Positions 1 to 9,806 of a stretch of DNA of 21,700 bases are shown here, piece by piece. This stretch comes from Xanthoparmelia taractica (lineage: Eukaryota > Ascomycota > Lecanoromycetes > Lecanorales > Parmeliaceae). The notes beneath the pieces were generated by a model. That model ran no database searches and was not told the origin of the DNA. It saw nothing but the letters and a program-made list of their open reading frames with translations. Numbering within the stretch: the first letter of the stretch is position 1; each line of letters begins with the position of its first letter. The stretch is taken from NCBI GenBank assembly GCA_033085395.1, contig JANQBS010000457.1:1-21700 (forward strand). Reading direction: 5' to 3'. The position numbers and the translations under genes are program-made.

Positions 1-627
1 GACCTTAGCGTTGGGACGGCCCAATCAACTATCTACAGTACTGCTTGGTCCCGATGTGTATGCCTTCATGAATGAGATCACTAACTGTTTGGCTAGTGTT
101 CTGTTTACATCGAGCTCTAAATGTGCGCTGGTGGTTCATCCATACATGTCCGTAGAACAAGCAAAGGGAGCCATCTCGGATCCATACTGTATGAAGGTAT
201 TAAGTCTCAAAAGCTTCGAACACAGGATATAAAACACGTACATCAATTGCAGGCGGCAGCACAATAAGCGACAAGTCTATCACCCGGATGGTACAATGTT
301 TTAAGGCAACGAACTGGGAACGTTACTAGGCGCAATTAGAGCTTTCCAAATCGAGTCACATAGTGAGCTACTACAAGTCATGAGATCATTCCTATTGTCT
401 AGCGCCCTGTAGTCTGTTGTTGAATAGATTAAGATGAGCTTTTAATGCACGTTCAAGTAACTCGGCAGATCGCCCGATCATTGCGAAAAGCCTTTTTATC
501 CAACAGTGCAATGTGAAACAGACGATCATGACTTGGAGGCTATCCTACCCCCTATCCATGTGATCTCCTAACTACCAATGCTGCGCCCAAGCGATCATAA
601 AGCCCCCGCAGTTTTCTGCATTGCGAT
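1..627. other. No supported gene
   Basis: This stretch has mixed base composition, with CpA and TpG present at normal density, so it is not RIP-affected. Short open frames exist, such as plus-strand 11-232, but none has a signal peptide, a recognisable motif or convincing splice signals. It lies downstream (3') of the minus-strand gene ending near 628-701 and probably includes its 3' untranslated region. Confidence 0.5.
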
Positions 628-700
628 TTACAGCCTGATTGTCTCAAGTCAGTCAACAGACCTATACCCTTAGAGTGATCGGATTGGCAGATGGAGCTAC

Positions 701-1059
701 TTACGTTACGGTAATGACGGTTACCGACGGAATAGTGATTGTCTCGGTAATTGTGGGGAGAATAGGCGGGGTGAATGTGATAGCTGGAATGGTGGGCAAT
801 GTGATAGCTGGAACGGTGACCGTCACCGTTACGGTCACCGTGGAGCTACTCCAGTTTAGTTTTGCTCATTAAAGGAAAGACTGGAAATTGAGAGAAAGTA
901 AATGTCTTTGGAGGAGAGATTTTGGCAATACATGTATTGCTCGAACCTGTAAGAGAAAAGAAGTCAAGTAGGTTTCGAATGGACTTACGGAAGCGTGATT
1001 GTAGCATTGGCAGTGGTGGCGCCTAAGACAGCTAGGATGGACAGGAGAGTGACCCTCAT
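701..1059 (-). CDS. Small secreted Thr/Val- and ITLP-repeat protein, spliced
   Basis: Two-exon model: exon 1 is 1059-989, the intron is 988-846 (GTAAGT donor, CTAAAC branch, TAG acceptor), and exon 2 is 845-701, ending in TAA. The product is 71 residues. Residues 1-19 look like a signal peptide with hydrophobic core LLSILAVLG and a likely cut after TANA. The rest is low complexity: a TV run at 26-35, then ITLP, PAIT and PTIT-type motifs to the end. The splice joins the frame at ITLP|STVTV exactly, which supports the intron. A second GTAAGT donor overlaps the stop at 704-699, with a CTGAC branch and CAG acceptor at 635. Using it would give a terminal Leu and a stop at 628-630 instead. There are no cysteines. 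Proteins of this composition are common, uncharacterised secreted or cell-wall-associated proteins in fungi. A surface role is inference. A good TATA box lies about 105 bp upstream of the ATG. Confidence 0.7.
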
Positions 1060-1161
1060 GTTGATAAAAAGATAGTGGTCTGAACGGTAATATAAATCTT
1101 GTCGTGGGTTTCTACTGTCAGTGAAATTGATCTGTGTTGCAAAGTCGATGGAAGAGAATGG

Positions 1162-1170
1162 CCTTTTATA
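1162..1170 (-). promoter_or_regulatory. TATA box of the 701-1059 gene
   Basis: On the minus strand this reads TATAAAAGG, a near-ideal TATA element. It lies about 105 bp upstream of the ATG at 1059, leaving room for a transcription start and a 5' untranslated leader of roughly 70-80 nt. Only GTGAG separates it from the G-run immediately upstream. Confidence 0.6.
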
Positions 1171-1174
1171 CTCA

Positions 1175-1192
1175 CCCCCCCCCCCCCCCCCC
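1175..1192 (-). repeat. 18-nt G homopolymer (C18 on plus strand)
   Basis: There are 18 uninterrupted C on the plus strand, so 18 G on the coding strand of the downstream gene. The run ends 4 nt before the TATA element. Such tracts slip during replication and can form G-quadruplex structures. An effect on expression of the adjacent gene is inference. The exact length could also be a sequencing artefact. Confidence 0.85.
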
Positions 1193-2455
1193 AACCACCA
1201 CCTTGTTCAGTGTCATACCGTAAGATCTAGACTTGGGCAACATTAGAAAATAATCCCAGCATGAGATTTGCGGAGCTTCATTTCGTCCGCATCCTGTAAC
1301 CGAGGCGTAGCAGATGGTTGTCTCACGTTCCCAGATCATCAGAGAAATTTCTAGAATCAGATAAATGCCCCATGGGTCTACACCTATCATTTTTATGGGA
1401 CCTCATCACTCTCGCATACAGGTCAGGTCTAGGCGGACTCTGGACGCACCTGGTGCGAATGAATCATCGTAAGAGCAGCGCTAGGGATCGGTGGCCCAAA
1501 CAAGCAAAAAGGCGGGCCCGAATGTGTATACACGAGCTTTCCATAGGCTACTAACGGAGAAGTAGAGAGGATACAACCATCAAGATCTATGCAAGAATTT
1601 GAAATTGGGGACTCCGATCTTAGAGACGCCGATCGCGGAGATCCTCGGAGAGTAAGCACAGTGGACTAAGCTACATTTCACATGGTCCCAAAGCAAGAGG
1701 ATGCATGATTCTTGCCGAGTACCCGTTCTCGAACCTGTAGCTGAAAAACACGTAAGGCAAGATTACTCGGGTGCATGGTAATTGTAAAACAAGCCTTGAG
1801 AATCACTTGTAACAATAGTCGAAGTGATCAAGCCGACCTCAGAGCACGAAACAGTTCATGCTAGTTCTTAGACCACATAAATATTCGAGCTAAAGCACTC
1901 GGAACTTGCCATGGCCGATGGCTTGCAAATTAGCCATCCTCAAAAAACTTGCCTGACCCGTCCGTGTCTCGAACGTAATCTTCGACTACACGGGACTTGA
2001 TTGGATTTTCAGGGATTTGAGAGAGACACGGACAGCTAAAATTAATGCCCTCATGCATTCGTCTTGTAAATCTAAACGGACTAAGACATCTAGTGTTGAG
2101 CACCCACCAGCAATATTCAGACACTGTCACTCCGTACAATGTTGACTTGGAGATTTGAGCGGTGACTGCAATGTTTGTCCTCACAGCGCTTGTGGGCTTA
2201 GCATCAGATTTTTTGCAGAGATTTAGAAGACCATGCTGGCGTTGCGAATCGTATCGCTAAATCACTGCCAACGGCTGTTCAAGGTCAGATACCTGTCGAA
2301 TAAAATTGTTGCTCAATGTCGAGCTTGCCGTCTTCGTGTTATTACTGGCCAATATACAAGCACCATATAGGTGTGTGCGTGTACTGTTTCCAGCCGGAGA
2401 TGCAGCCAAAATCCTGACTAAGAAGCTTCTCACCCTTCAGTGCGACGAAAGCCGT
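1193..2455. other. No supported gene
   Basis: Composition is normal and not RIP-affected. Short frames on both strands (for example minus-strand 1930-2184) lack recognisable domains and consistent splice sites. The segment nearest 1193 is presumably upstream promoter sequence of the 701-1059 gene. Confidence 0.45.
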
Positions 2456-3035
2456 TCAGGCACAGTATTCCATTGGGCACATCGACCACACGCGTAGATC
2501 AGAGGGCATATATATAAGCATTTCTAGACGGGGAAAGTGATGGTGAGAGACTTGAAGCAGAATTGCTTGAAAGATTCCACTCCGGATGTAATCCGAATGT
2601 CCTCTTACCATCCAAGTACTCGTGGGATAGGTAAGGTCTAGACAAGGATGTTTGAGCGGAGCCGTGAAAGACAATTGGCCGAAGCTTACGTGATCGTGGT
2701 TTGCGTTGGTGGGAATGCCGTCTGACAAGCGATAGCAAACTTGCTGAGACAAGAATCAATATAGCCGTGATAGTCCACAGGTTATTTCGGGGTTTGTCAT
2801 TTGCGGCTTCAAAACTCCATATGGACGAAAATCCCTCCTCCTTGCAGAAAAATTTGACTGTACTTAACCGCGAGGCCTGCACAGGAGCCAAACTTCTAGA
2901 CAAGTGACTGAGGTGAGTCTTCGCAACCGATTGAATGATGGGAGGCTTTGAGAACCGAAGAGGGAGCGAGAAGTTGATCAGCACATCAACGATCAACAGA
3001 GGCAGGGAGCTAGGATGTTGATGAGCCCATTTCAT
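2456..3035 (-). pseudogene. Possible decayed alpha/beta-hydrolase (lipase-like) fragment
   Basis: Two overlapping minus-strand frames look like parts of one protein broken by a frameshift near 2730-2752. The first frame (from 3035) contains IWSFEA about residue 68, then a hydrophobic stretch ending in SASLL. The second continues as CYRLSDGIPTNANHDHVSFG. The order resembles the C-terminal part of the hydrolase domain found at the N terminus of many fungal NACHT/ankyrin-type proteins: a sFyE motif, a variable segment, an SA.L motif, then an IP.nAnH motif carrying the catalytic His. No upstream nucleophile elbow was found, no downstream repeat domain is visible, and the sequence after the His motif does not fit the family. 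The call rests on short motif resemblance only. It may be spurious. Confidence 0.25.
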
Positions 3036-3499
3036 AAATCGATATTGGCTTGGACCAATGGCGCACTGGGTTTACCAAGAGACTGTTGAATATTCGACCA
3101 TGCGGCCATGGCGTGGACTCATTGGAGCGGGGTGGAATACACCGCTTTGCACTTCAACAACGTAAGAGTCGGTATTGAGGGCTAACCCTGGACCTGGCAG
3201 AACGACAGAGTACTTCGCATGGCCAGTCCACTGCTCTCTAAGTTCCTTGCTATTAGAGAGGCAAAGAGAGAGTAGCTCACGACAAGTAAAGTTGAAAGTA
3301 ACGAGTCGGGACATTGATTACCCTTTAGGAACGGCCGATTCTGGAATTAAGAAGTCAAGCTATCGCTCATATCGTTGCCTTCCTCACATATCAAGTCGAG
3401 GTTGGGCTAACATGGAATGATCGCTTCCCTACTTCGGCCCATGATATCTCAATGCGCATTTGAATGTGATGCGTAGAAAAGAAGACCTAGCCCTAAGGC
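3036..3499. other. No supported gene
   Basis: Open frames on both strands overlap here (minus-strand 3072-3314, plus-strand 3175-3420). Neither shows a recognisable domain, signal peptide or convincing splice partner. Composition is normal. Confidence 0.4.
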
Positions 3500-3886
3500 A
3501 AACAGTTGGATTCCTCACTCGAGTTTCCTTTTACACTCCTAGCTTTTCAAGTGGCTCTCATAGTCACTGTCAAGCCCCGCCTTGGTTGGGTAGGTGTAGT
3601 TGCGGCTGTATATCACCTAAGGTCAAGATAGGGGTTGGCTCTCGGCGCTGGCTGGGCTGCTTTCGTACCCTCCTGGAAGCTTGATGATTCGCTAGATCTG
3701 CCGTGGTGTCAAGAAAACGTCGATAGTAGGATGGGTGTTACTCGGCCGAACGGGGGTTATCAGTGTGAGAGGCCAAAGAATCTAGATCCCAGCGCGATGA
3801 TGACGACTGTGGGGCATGATATCAAAGCGCTAGAGACTGCGGAGAATGCTGCTGCTGCAGTCTTTGTCAGTCCGGCTAACACATAG
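3500..3886 (+). pseudogene. Unrecognised coding remnant with hydrophobic segments
   Basis: I do not recognise this. A plus-strand frame reads through a hydrophobic stretch (FPFTLLAFQVALIVTVKP, about 3530-3582). It could splice at GTAGGT (about 3590) to a TAG acceptor at about 3631, after a CCTAAG branch-like sequence. The continuation begins with GLALGAGWAAFVPSW and runs about 84 codons to a TAG at 3884-3886. It contains two cysteines in PWCQ and GYQCE contexts and an Ala-rich stretch near the end. No upstream exon with a start codon could be assembled, because an in-frame stop precedes the hydrophobic segment. It could be the 3' end of a membrane or secreted protein gene, a decayed gene, or chance. 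Confidence 0.2.
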
Positions 3887-4739
3887 ACATGCAATAGTAA
3901 CTAAGATGCGACGGCTTGATCATCTTACTACAAGTCTTCCTCGAAACGTAGTACTCCTAATGTTTCTAGAGGCGTAATGCTGTATCGAGTTTCGGGCAGC
4001 GGATTTTGGCCTTAATGAAATCGAAATACCCTTTGCAGGTGCTGGCAGGCTATCTGTCACCGCACGATAAACGCTAGGATCACCCTCGTAGGCTTCCTGA
4101 CGCCATTTTCGACAGAGTAACCCTAAGGTTCCCTTTACAGCATGTGTACTCTACGAGACTCGGATTGCCAGGCGGAAGTAGCAAGCGATAGAGGAGATTT
4201 GTTGCTGAACTCTATTGGAACGAGCAGTCCCTGGATGCTAGCTATCTTGCAACAGGGCCTTTACCATAAATGAGGAACGGGCGCATGTGATCTTTGATGG
4301 ATGTCATGAGGCAACTTGCTTGGCTGTAGAGTCGAGCATGACCTTCAACTTTGCGGGAAGTAATCACCTGGTCTTGGGCTTAGGGAAACTTTGTCGCTCC
4401 GTAAACTCACGAACAATGTGGGAAATAACATCTGATCTCACCACCTGCGTTTCCAGAGCTTGCCTCACAGCCTCAGGACGCCATAATTAGCTCACACACG
4501 GTAAGGTGTCCTCAGAGCTGTTAGTCTCGATACTAGTAATCGCATATATCGCGCCTCATCACTACGTTCTGTAAAACTAACTTCGATATTCGCCTTCTTC
4601 AGTTCCCGTAAAGTTGTAAGCAGTCTTCGTTAGACTGGATTCGGACACAGTTGCAATACTGCGCCTAGCTTCTTTCAGCCTATCAACTGTGCGAACCTGT
4701 AATCTCGATCGGGAAAAGTATCTTGCACGTATCACGCAT
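3887..4739. other. No supported gene; 3' flank of the two-domain gene
   Basis: This is downstream of the minus-strand gene that ends at 4740, so the right part presumably holds its 3' untranslated region and terminator. A plus-strand open frame at 4287-4490 has four cysteines but no signal peptide, known domain or splice context that I trust. Confidence 0.4.
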
Positions 4740-5929
4740 CTACACTGCAGCAGCGGTAGAAGGATCATGTTGTTCAGGTTGCGCCTCACTAACGTCAACA
4801 TCAATCATACCTGGATAGCCTAGATGGAGAAGTTAGCGCAGGAGACAGCACTTGAGAACAGCACTCACCTGTGCTATATCCGACCGAAAGCCATCTACCT
4901 CTTTGACCGTTGCGAACGCACATAGCGTTGATCGCTACCACAGCCTGCCAGATTGTGAACCAGCTACTGAATTGCACTGGGTTGGGGCGTGACTTGTCAA
5001 AAGAAATCTCTAGTCTGCACGCGCCACCTGCTATTGACACCATTCAGGCTCAGCTTCAGCCTTTATTGAGACAACTCGAACTAAGAAATAACGAACTTAC
5101 CAGGATCAATTAGCGTTTGGGGAAGACGGACATTCTCACTTGAGGACTGCCTAGACACAAATGGTTTGAGGTCGGAGGAAGCTTCCATCCTGTCTGCGAG
5201 ATTGTTGCAAGATGTGAGCATCCTTTGCCGATTTGCGCTGCCGTAGCATTGAACTTCAGGCTTGAATTCAAATATATCGATTTTTAGATTGTTGTCGCCC
5301 CCTTTTTGATGTTAGATGTAACAGGCTTGGATGCACGAGATGTCTTCTACCATACCCATGTCTGTGGCCACCCCACCCGCATGTGCGTAGTGATCCACAC
5401 ATTGCTCAATCAATCTGTTGGCAGCCCGATTGAACTGCCGCGGGGTATTATGAGCCATTGATACCCCCAGCGGAAGATAGGGTTCGATCGCACATCTACC
5501 ATCCGCTTTGGGAGTGATTAGCATCGACTATCCCCTGCGTCTCCACCCAGAGTGTTGACAAGGACATGGCGACATACAGCTTAGATACCGTCTAGGTAAC
5601 CCAATTTGTCCAATCAACAAGGGCGAAGATCGCGACGCAAACGCGAGAGTCTGCAAAGGTGGCAAGCTTGCGAAGTCGCTATTGACCAAGGCCTCCATGC
5701 ATTGGTCCGGTATGAGATCAGCTTGTCCCCTCCTTTCGTAGCAAAGAGTAATCGGAGCCGGGACATTCAGTGTCGGCTCAGATTCGTTGATGGTCGGCTT
5801 AGCGGAGAGTGGGGCTAACGAGGAGGTGCTTGCTGCTGACGCCAGGCTCAGTTCCGGGCCTAAGAGGTTGATCGGTTTAGCTGCCGAAAAGCTTACTACG
5901 GCTAGGATAGAGTAGAGTAGACCTGCCAT
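4740..5929 (-). CDS. Secreted protein with two tandem four-cysteine domains, five exons
   Basis: Exons: 5929-5578, 5505-5356, 5301-5101, 5027-4869 and 4819-4740 (TAG), total 942 nt, 313 residues. Introns are 72, 54, 73 and 49 nt. Donors are GTATGT, GTATGG, GTAAGT and GTGAGT, with branch points GCTAAT, TCTAAC, CTGAA-like and GCTAAC. Residues 1-17 form a signal peptide, and about 18-58 is a Ser/Ala/Pro-rich linker. Two repeats follow with cysteines at 63, 77, 122, 153 and at 186, 199, 238, 271, spacings 14/45/31 and 13/39/33. Each repeat carries an LP motif before Cys3 and an alpha-helical-looking stretch before Cys4. Cysteine codons inside the intron sequence are all removed by splicing, which supports the model. 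The layout matches a widespread uncharacterised fungal secreted family that is usually single-domain. Function is unknown; an effector or host-interaction role is inference. The ATG has a good context (GCCACATGG). Introns 1 and 2 end in AAG. An alternative intron 1 (5588-5496, TAG acceptor) also keeps frame up to the same Cys. Confidence 0.8.
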
Positions 5930-6676
5930 GTGGCACTGTTTTCGTAGATCGATGTAGTGATGAATTCAACAAACTGCCGTTTCAGCTCAAAGGACCTCTA
6001 ATTCAGCTATCGACCTGACAATAGACTGAAGAGATCAGATCTTCGTTACCTAGGGCATCATGGAATGTTGCGCTTGGGAGTTAGTGCGACGGCAGTGAGA
6101 CATTCTGCGCTCTTTACTGTGTTAAGATGTGATTCAACTGTAGACATTTCAACCATACCTTATCTTTAGCCCGGAGTTTTGTGTGGGAAGGCTCTGCAGA
6201 GAAGACAACGGTCAAACCCAACCGGGTTGAAGCGCCTGTGTCAGGGGATCCCATACACTGGTGGGAGTTCATGAATCTAACTCTTCTGATGAGTTAGACC
6301 GCTGGAGCATGTTGCTAAGGATCTAATAGCTATGTATAGCTAGTGCGCACCAGTCATTGCGTCAGCGCTTATTGCTCCGGGAAATTCATCGCTAGAACAG
6401 GCCGTCTTTTGGTTTCAAGATCAAGAGTCTCTGATGCGATGAAGCCAGAGTTGGTTGGCGCTAACACTAATAACCCTACCCCTAAGTGAACATCTTGGTA
6501 GAACACTTAGTTGTCGAGCCTATGCCAGAGATGTTTTTGCGCCGGCTTCGCTTGCACAGAATGATTCTGGCTCAACTGTATTCACCACTAAAATCGAGAC
6601 GATTCTTCCAACCTTAAGACCTAGTGTGCGGGTAATTCGAAATGTCTGTCTGAGAGCTGATTACATATAATCATCC
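5930..6676. other. No supported gene; upstream of two-domain gene and MULE flank
   Basis: Normal composition. The left part is the presumed promoter of the minus-strand gene starting at 5929; no clear TATA element is visible. A plus-strand open frame at 6455-6670 has no recognisable feature. The transposon target duplication starts at 6677. Confidence 0.45.
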
Positions 6677-6685
6677 TAAAGATAT
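6677..6685 (+). repeat. Left 9-bp target-site duplication (TAAAGATAT)
   Basis: TAAAGATAT lies directly outside the left inverted repeat and recurs exactly at 9910-9918 directly outside the right one. A 9-bp duplication is the hallmark of Mutator-like transposition. Confidence 0.9.
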
Positions 6686-6788
6686 CGGGAAGTCCTGGGG
6701 GCGCAAGATACCAACGCAAGGTTGCGCAACGCAAGATTCGCTTAATTATACCTCGGTACCCAAATTTGTATGGGAACCGCACCAAAAT
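6686..6788 (+). repeat. Left terminal inverted repeat of the MULE
   Basis: Begins CGGGAAGTCCTGGGGGCGC. The first 65 bp are the exact reverse complement of 9845-9909. A further block including CCGCACCAAAAT also matches with a few differences, out to about 6788. Inside the repeat the 9-mer CAACGCAAG occurs twice (6712-6720 and 6727-6735) around GTTGCG, a possible transposase binding site arrangement. Confidence 0.93.
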
Positions 6789-7379
6789 AAGGGTAGCTGG
6801 GTAGGATATCTATACTATGCTGTCGCAATCACTTCATAAGGCCTATATGTGAAAACTTCTGAATGTATAACGTAATGAGTAGTTACTATATGCTTATTGC
6901 TCGCTTCTAAGGAAATCCTTTATTAAATAAGCTCTAAGATCTCTTATTAAGTAGATCTAGAGATCTTTTATTAAGTAGACCTAGAGATCTTCCACCGAGT
7001 AGACCGTATTTAGAATACGCTATTGCTGGGACTTTCTCTTATTTATATTCTTACTAGATATTATATTTTACTTAGACTTCTTCTTAATTAACTGCATAGT
7101 AGGCTGAAGTATAGTATTTAACGTAGATTCTCGAGATCTCTTCTAATATAATATTGGCTTTTATATCTTCTTTTTCGTGATCTAACGGTCTTTAAAGAAT
7201 TTTATAAGTATTGGCGAAGCGAAGAAGAAAGGCGGAGTCGTGAAAGTATTATTCTTGCTTCTCTTAGATCGACTACGAGACTTCTAAGGCTTTAGAACTA
7301 ATTAAGATTTTAAAGAAGCTAGTTAAATAATTAAGAAAAATAGAAAAGATTGAAAAGAAAGGCGAAAAGTAGATAAGAG

Positions 7380-9770
7380 AGATATCTAATAGATAGGCTT
7401 TAAGATCTATTTCTTTTACTTCTTCTGCTATCGAGCCTTCTTTTTAGAAGTCTTTACGATAATTAACTTACGCGTATTAGTCTTATTATGCTTTTTTTTC
7501 TTTTATAGAGTTAATTAACTCGTCTACTTAATAGAAGATAAAGTCGAGAGCTCGGTCGAGATATTCTAAAGGTTCTTCTGAATTGCTATATAATTATTAA
7601 TAACGTTAACCTAAAAAGTAGTTAACTAATTAATTAACTAATCGGCCTATTGCCGAGGTAGCTTGCTATAAAGATTATCAAGCTCTATAGTGATCTCTAG
7701 ATATCTATTTTTAGTCTTATCTCGAAAGGCCGATAAATCTATATCAAATAAATTAAGAGTCTTATCAAAATAACGTGATATGAAGCTTCTGAAAGCTAAA
7801 ATATCGTCTATTTATCAACGAGGATGAAATAATAACTGAGAAATAGAGAATTCTTTATCGTATGCTCGAAAGAGAAGATATCTATAAGAAAGTAGATATC
7901 TAACGAGAATCTCGCAATTATAAGGCTTAATAAATAGTTTTCAAGTAGATATTTGAGTCTTCTTCTCCTTAATAAGCTTCTTTATAGCTATTCACTCAAA
8001 ATTAACCTTCTCGAGAGTAAATATAGTAATCTTCTTAATAACGATATAAAAGGCCATAAAATCAACGACTCTAGGTCGCTTAATACGCGATTTAATAATC
8101 TTTAGTCGGAGATTCTTATATTAGAGTCTTAATTTCGTTTGCATAACCTTAATTACGTTCTCTAGCGTTGTCTATAAATTTATAATAATCTTAAGAATAG
8201 AATATATACTCTCGTTACGCTAAGTGGAGAAATAGTCTAGATTGCGATAATTTCTAATATAATAGATTACTATATTGAACTTCTTTGAGTATTAGTACTC
8301 TTAGAAGTACGTCTAATTCACGTTATATAGTAGCTCTAGCAAATAATCGCGATTCTCTTATAGTATTGCAAAATTAGATAATTAGATTTAATATCAGGTC
8401 GCATTAGAAATATTCTCTTTTCTTTTATAAGTATAATCTCGTTTAAATCAATTAACTCTAATTCGAATATTTTAAACTATATATTAATTATATAGCTATA
8501 ATTAATAATTAGAGAGTATAAGAGAAAGAGAAGTAATAAGACCTTTGTCTTAATCTAAAATATTAACTTTAAAGAGATTACAATCGTTTTAAATAAGTTT
8601 ATTACAGGTCTCGAAAAAGAAGTTATAGACTACTTCTAATTTCTAAGTAAAGAAGAAGAATATAACGAAAAATAATTAATTTATATTAGTAACGCCAACG
8701 ACTATAAATAAGAGTAATTTATAAGTATTCGTATTGAATGTAGTATTATTCTAAATATAGAAATCGCTCGTAAATCTTTTGGCTAGTCTCTGCTAATAGT
8801 AATCGATTAGAATAATTTATTAAAGAACTCTCTTGACTGAAGTCTTAAGCTTATTTTTAACGTATATATAACGAACTTTAACTATAAAATTTAGATTATT
8901 TAAATATTTTAATAAGCTAGTAAGAATCTTATTACGAGAACGAGTAGTAAAGAATACTAGATTATAGTATTTCTTCTTCTTAATATAAAATATCTCGTTC
9001 GGTTCCTTAGGCGTATTCTCTAGAATACGCATAGACTATTTATATGTAGATTTAAAGAAGCGATAAGTTTTTGTAAGTAGAATAGTCTAATATAGTTAGG
9101 TTGACGCTATTAATAAATCTTATAGTCTAGAGAATTAAGAGAGACGTTATAATTATACTTCTACTTCTTAAGGCCTAGAACCTAGATCTTATTACTCTTA
9201 TCGCGTTAAAGATTCTTATAGACTATAAATACACGTTATTCGCAGCCCTTAGCCTTAATCCTAGTCTTCTCTTACTATCGAGTAATATTATATTTTAAAT
9301 CTTATTTTTCTTTATACTCTAATAGCTTTCTTTAATTCTTAATATCTATAGAATAGTAAATACACTTATAAATCTTACGAAAATCTATTTTTTTATATTA
9401 ACTAATTACGATAGTAAATTTTTAATTAAATATATAGTCTTATAGACGAGTTCAGGCGTTATTAAATATATTAAACGTCTCGTTTTTATTAAATGAAAGA
9501 AGATAAAAGAGAGAAATATGATTAATTACGCGTTGAAGAATAGAATAGAGATCTTCGTCGAGATAGAGATGAAGTTTTTAAGTAGATATTGTAGTTATAA
9601 TAGTGAGGCTGAAAGAGTCGTTTACGACGTCGATAAGATCTGTAAGAAGAGAGGGAGGTGCGTCTATGATGAGATCTATAAGGGGATTCATGACTGTGAC
9701 TGTTGTGAGGGGGTTATGGATATTTGATTGACTTGGTGTGAGATTGATTGAAATGTGTGAATATGATAGC
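7380..9770 (-). pseudogene. MULE transposase relic with many RIP stops
   Basis: Reading the minus strand and allowing stops of the TAA/TAG/TGA type made by C-to-T or G-to-A change, the MULE transposase core can be followed. Around 8755-8690 the frame reads TTFNTNTYKL then VVGVTN, corresponding to the family's (D)xTyktN-ykxPL...ivGvt block; the expected catalytic Asp is an Asn here. Around 8565-8540 ILD-stop-DKGLITSLSLIL matches the second Asp block (tD.d.aL..Ai). Around 7900-7800 a CEILVRY...HPR-stop-stop-ID pattern fits the C-terminal SWIM-like Cys/His region. The far N-terminal part (9770-9500) has a VVND-containing stretch that could be the FAR1-like region, with less certainty. A minus-strand stretch 9032-8820 stays open for about 70 codons. 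The gene cannot make a functional protein as it stands. Confidence 0.75.
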
Positions 9771-9806
9771 AATAGGACTATCGATGTGAGTTACCAAGGT
9801 ACTCAA

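Noticed and set aside
639..872. Plus-strand frame rich in Thr/Val
   Set aside because: It is the antisense of exon 2 of the minus-strand secreted protein; the minus strand has a signal peptide, TATA box and splice sites.
4577..4804. Minus-strand frame of 75 codons
   Set aside because: It overlaps exon 5 of the two-domain gene in another frame and has no identifiable domain; the spliced model explains the region better.
5606..5818. Plus-strand frame opposite the two-domain gene
   Set aside because: Antisense shadow; no features of its own.
6470..6485. CCCTA-like words suggesting an interstitial telomere repeat
   Set aside because: Only single imperfect units (also near 4120 and 10425); not an array.
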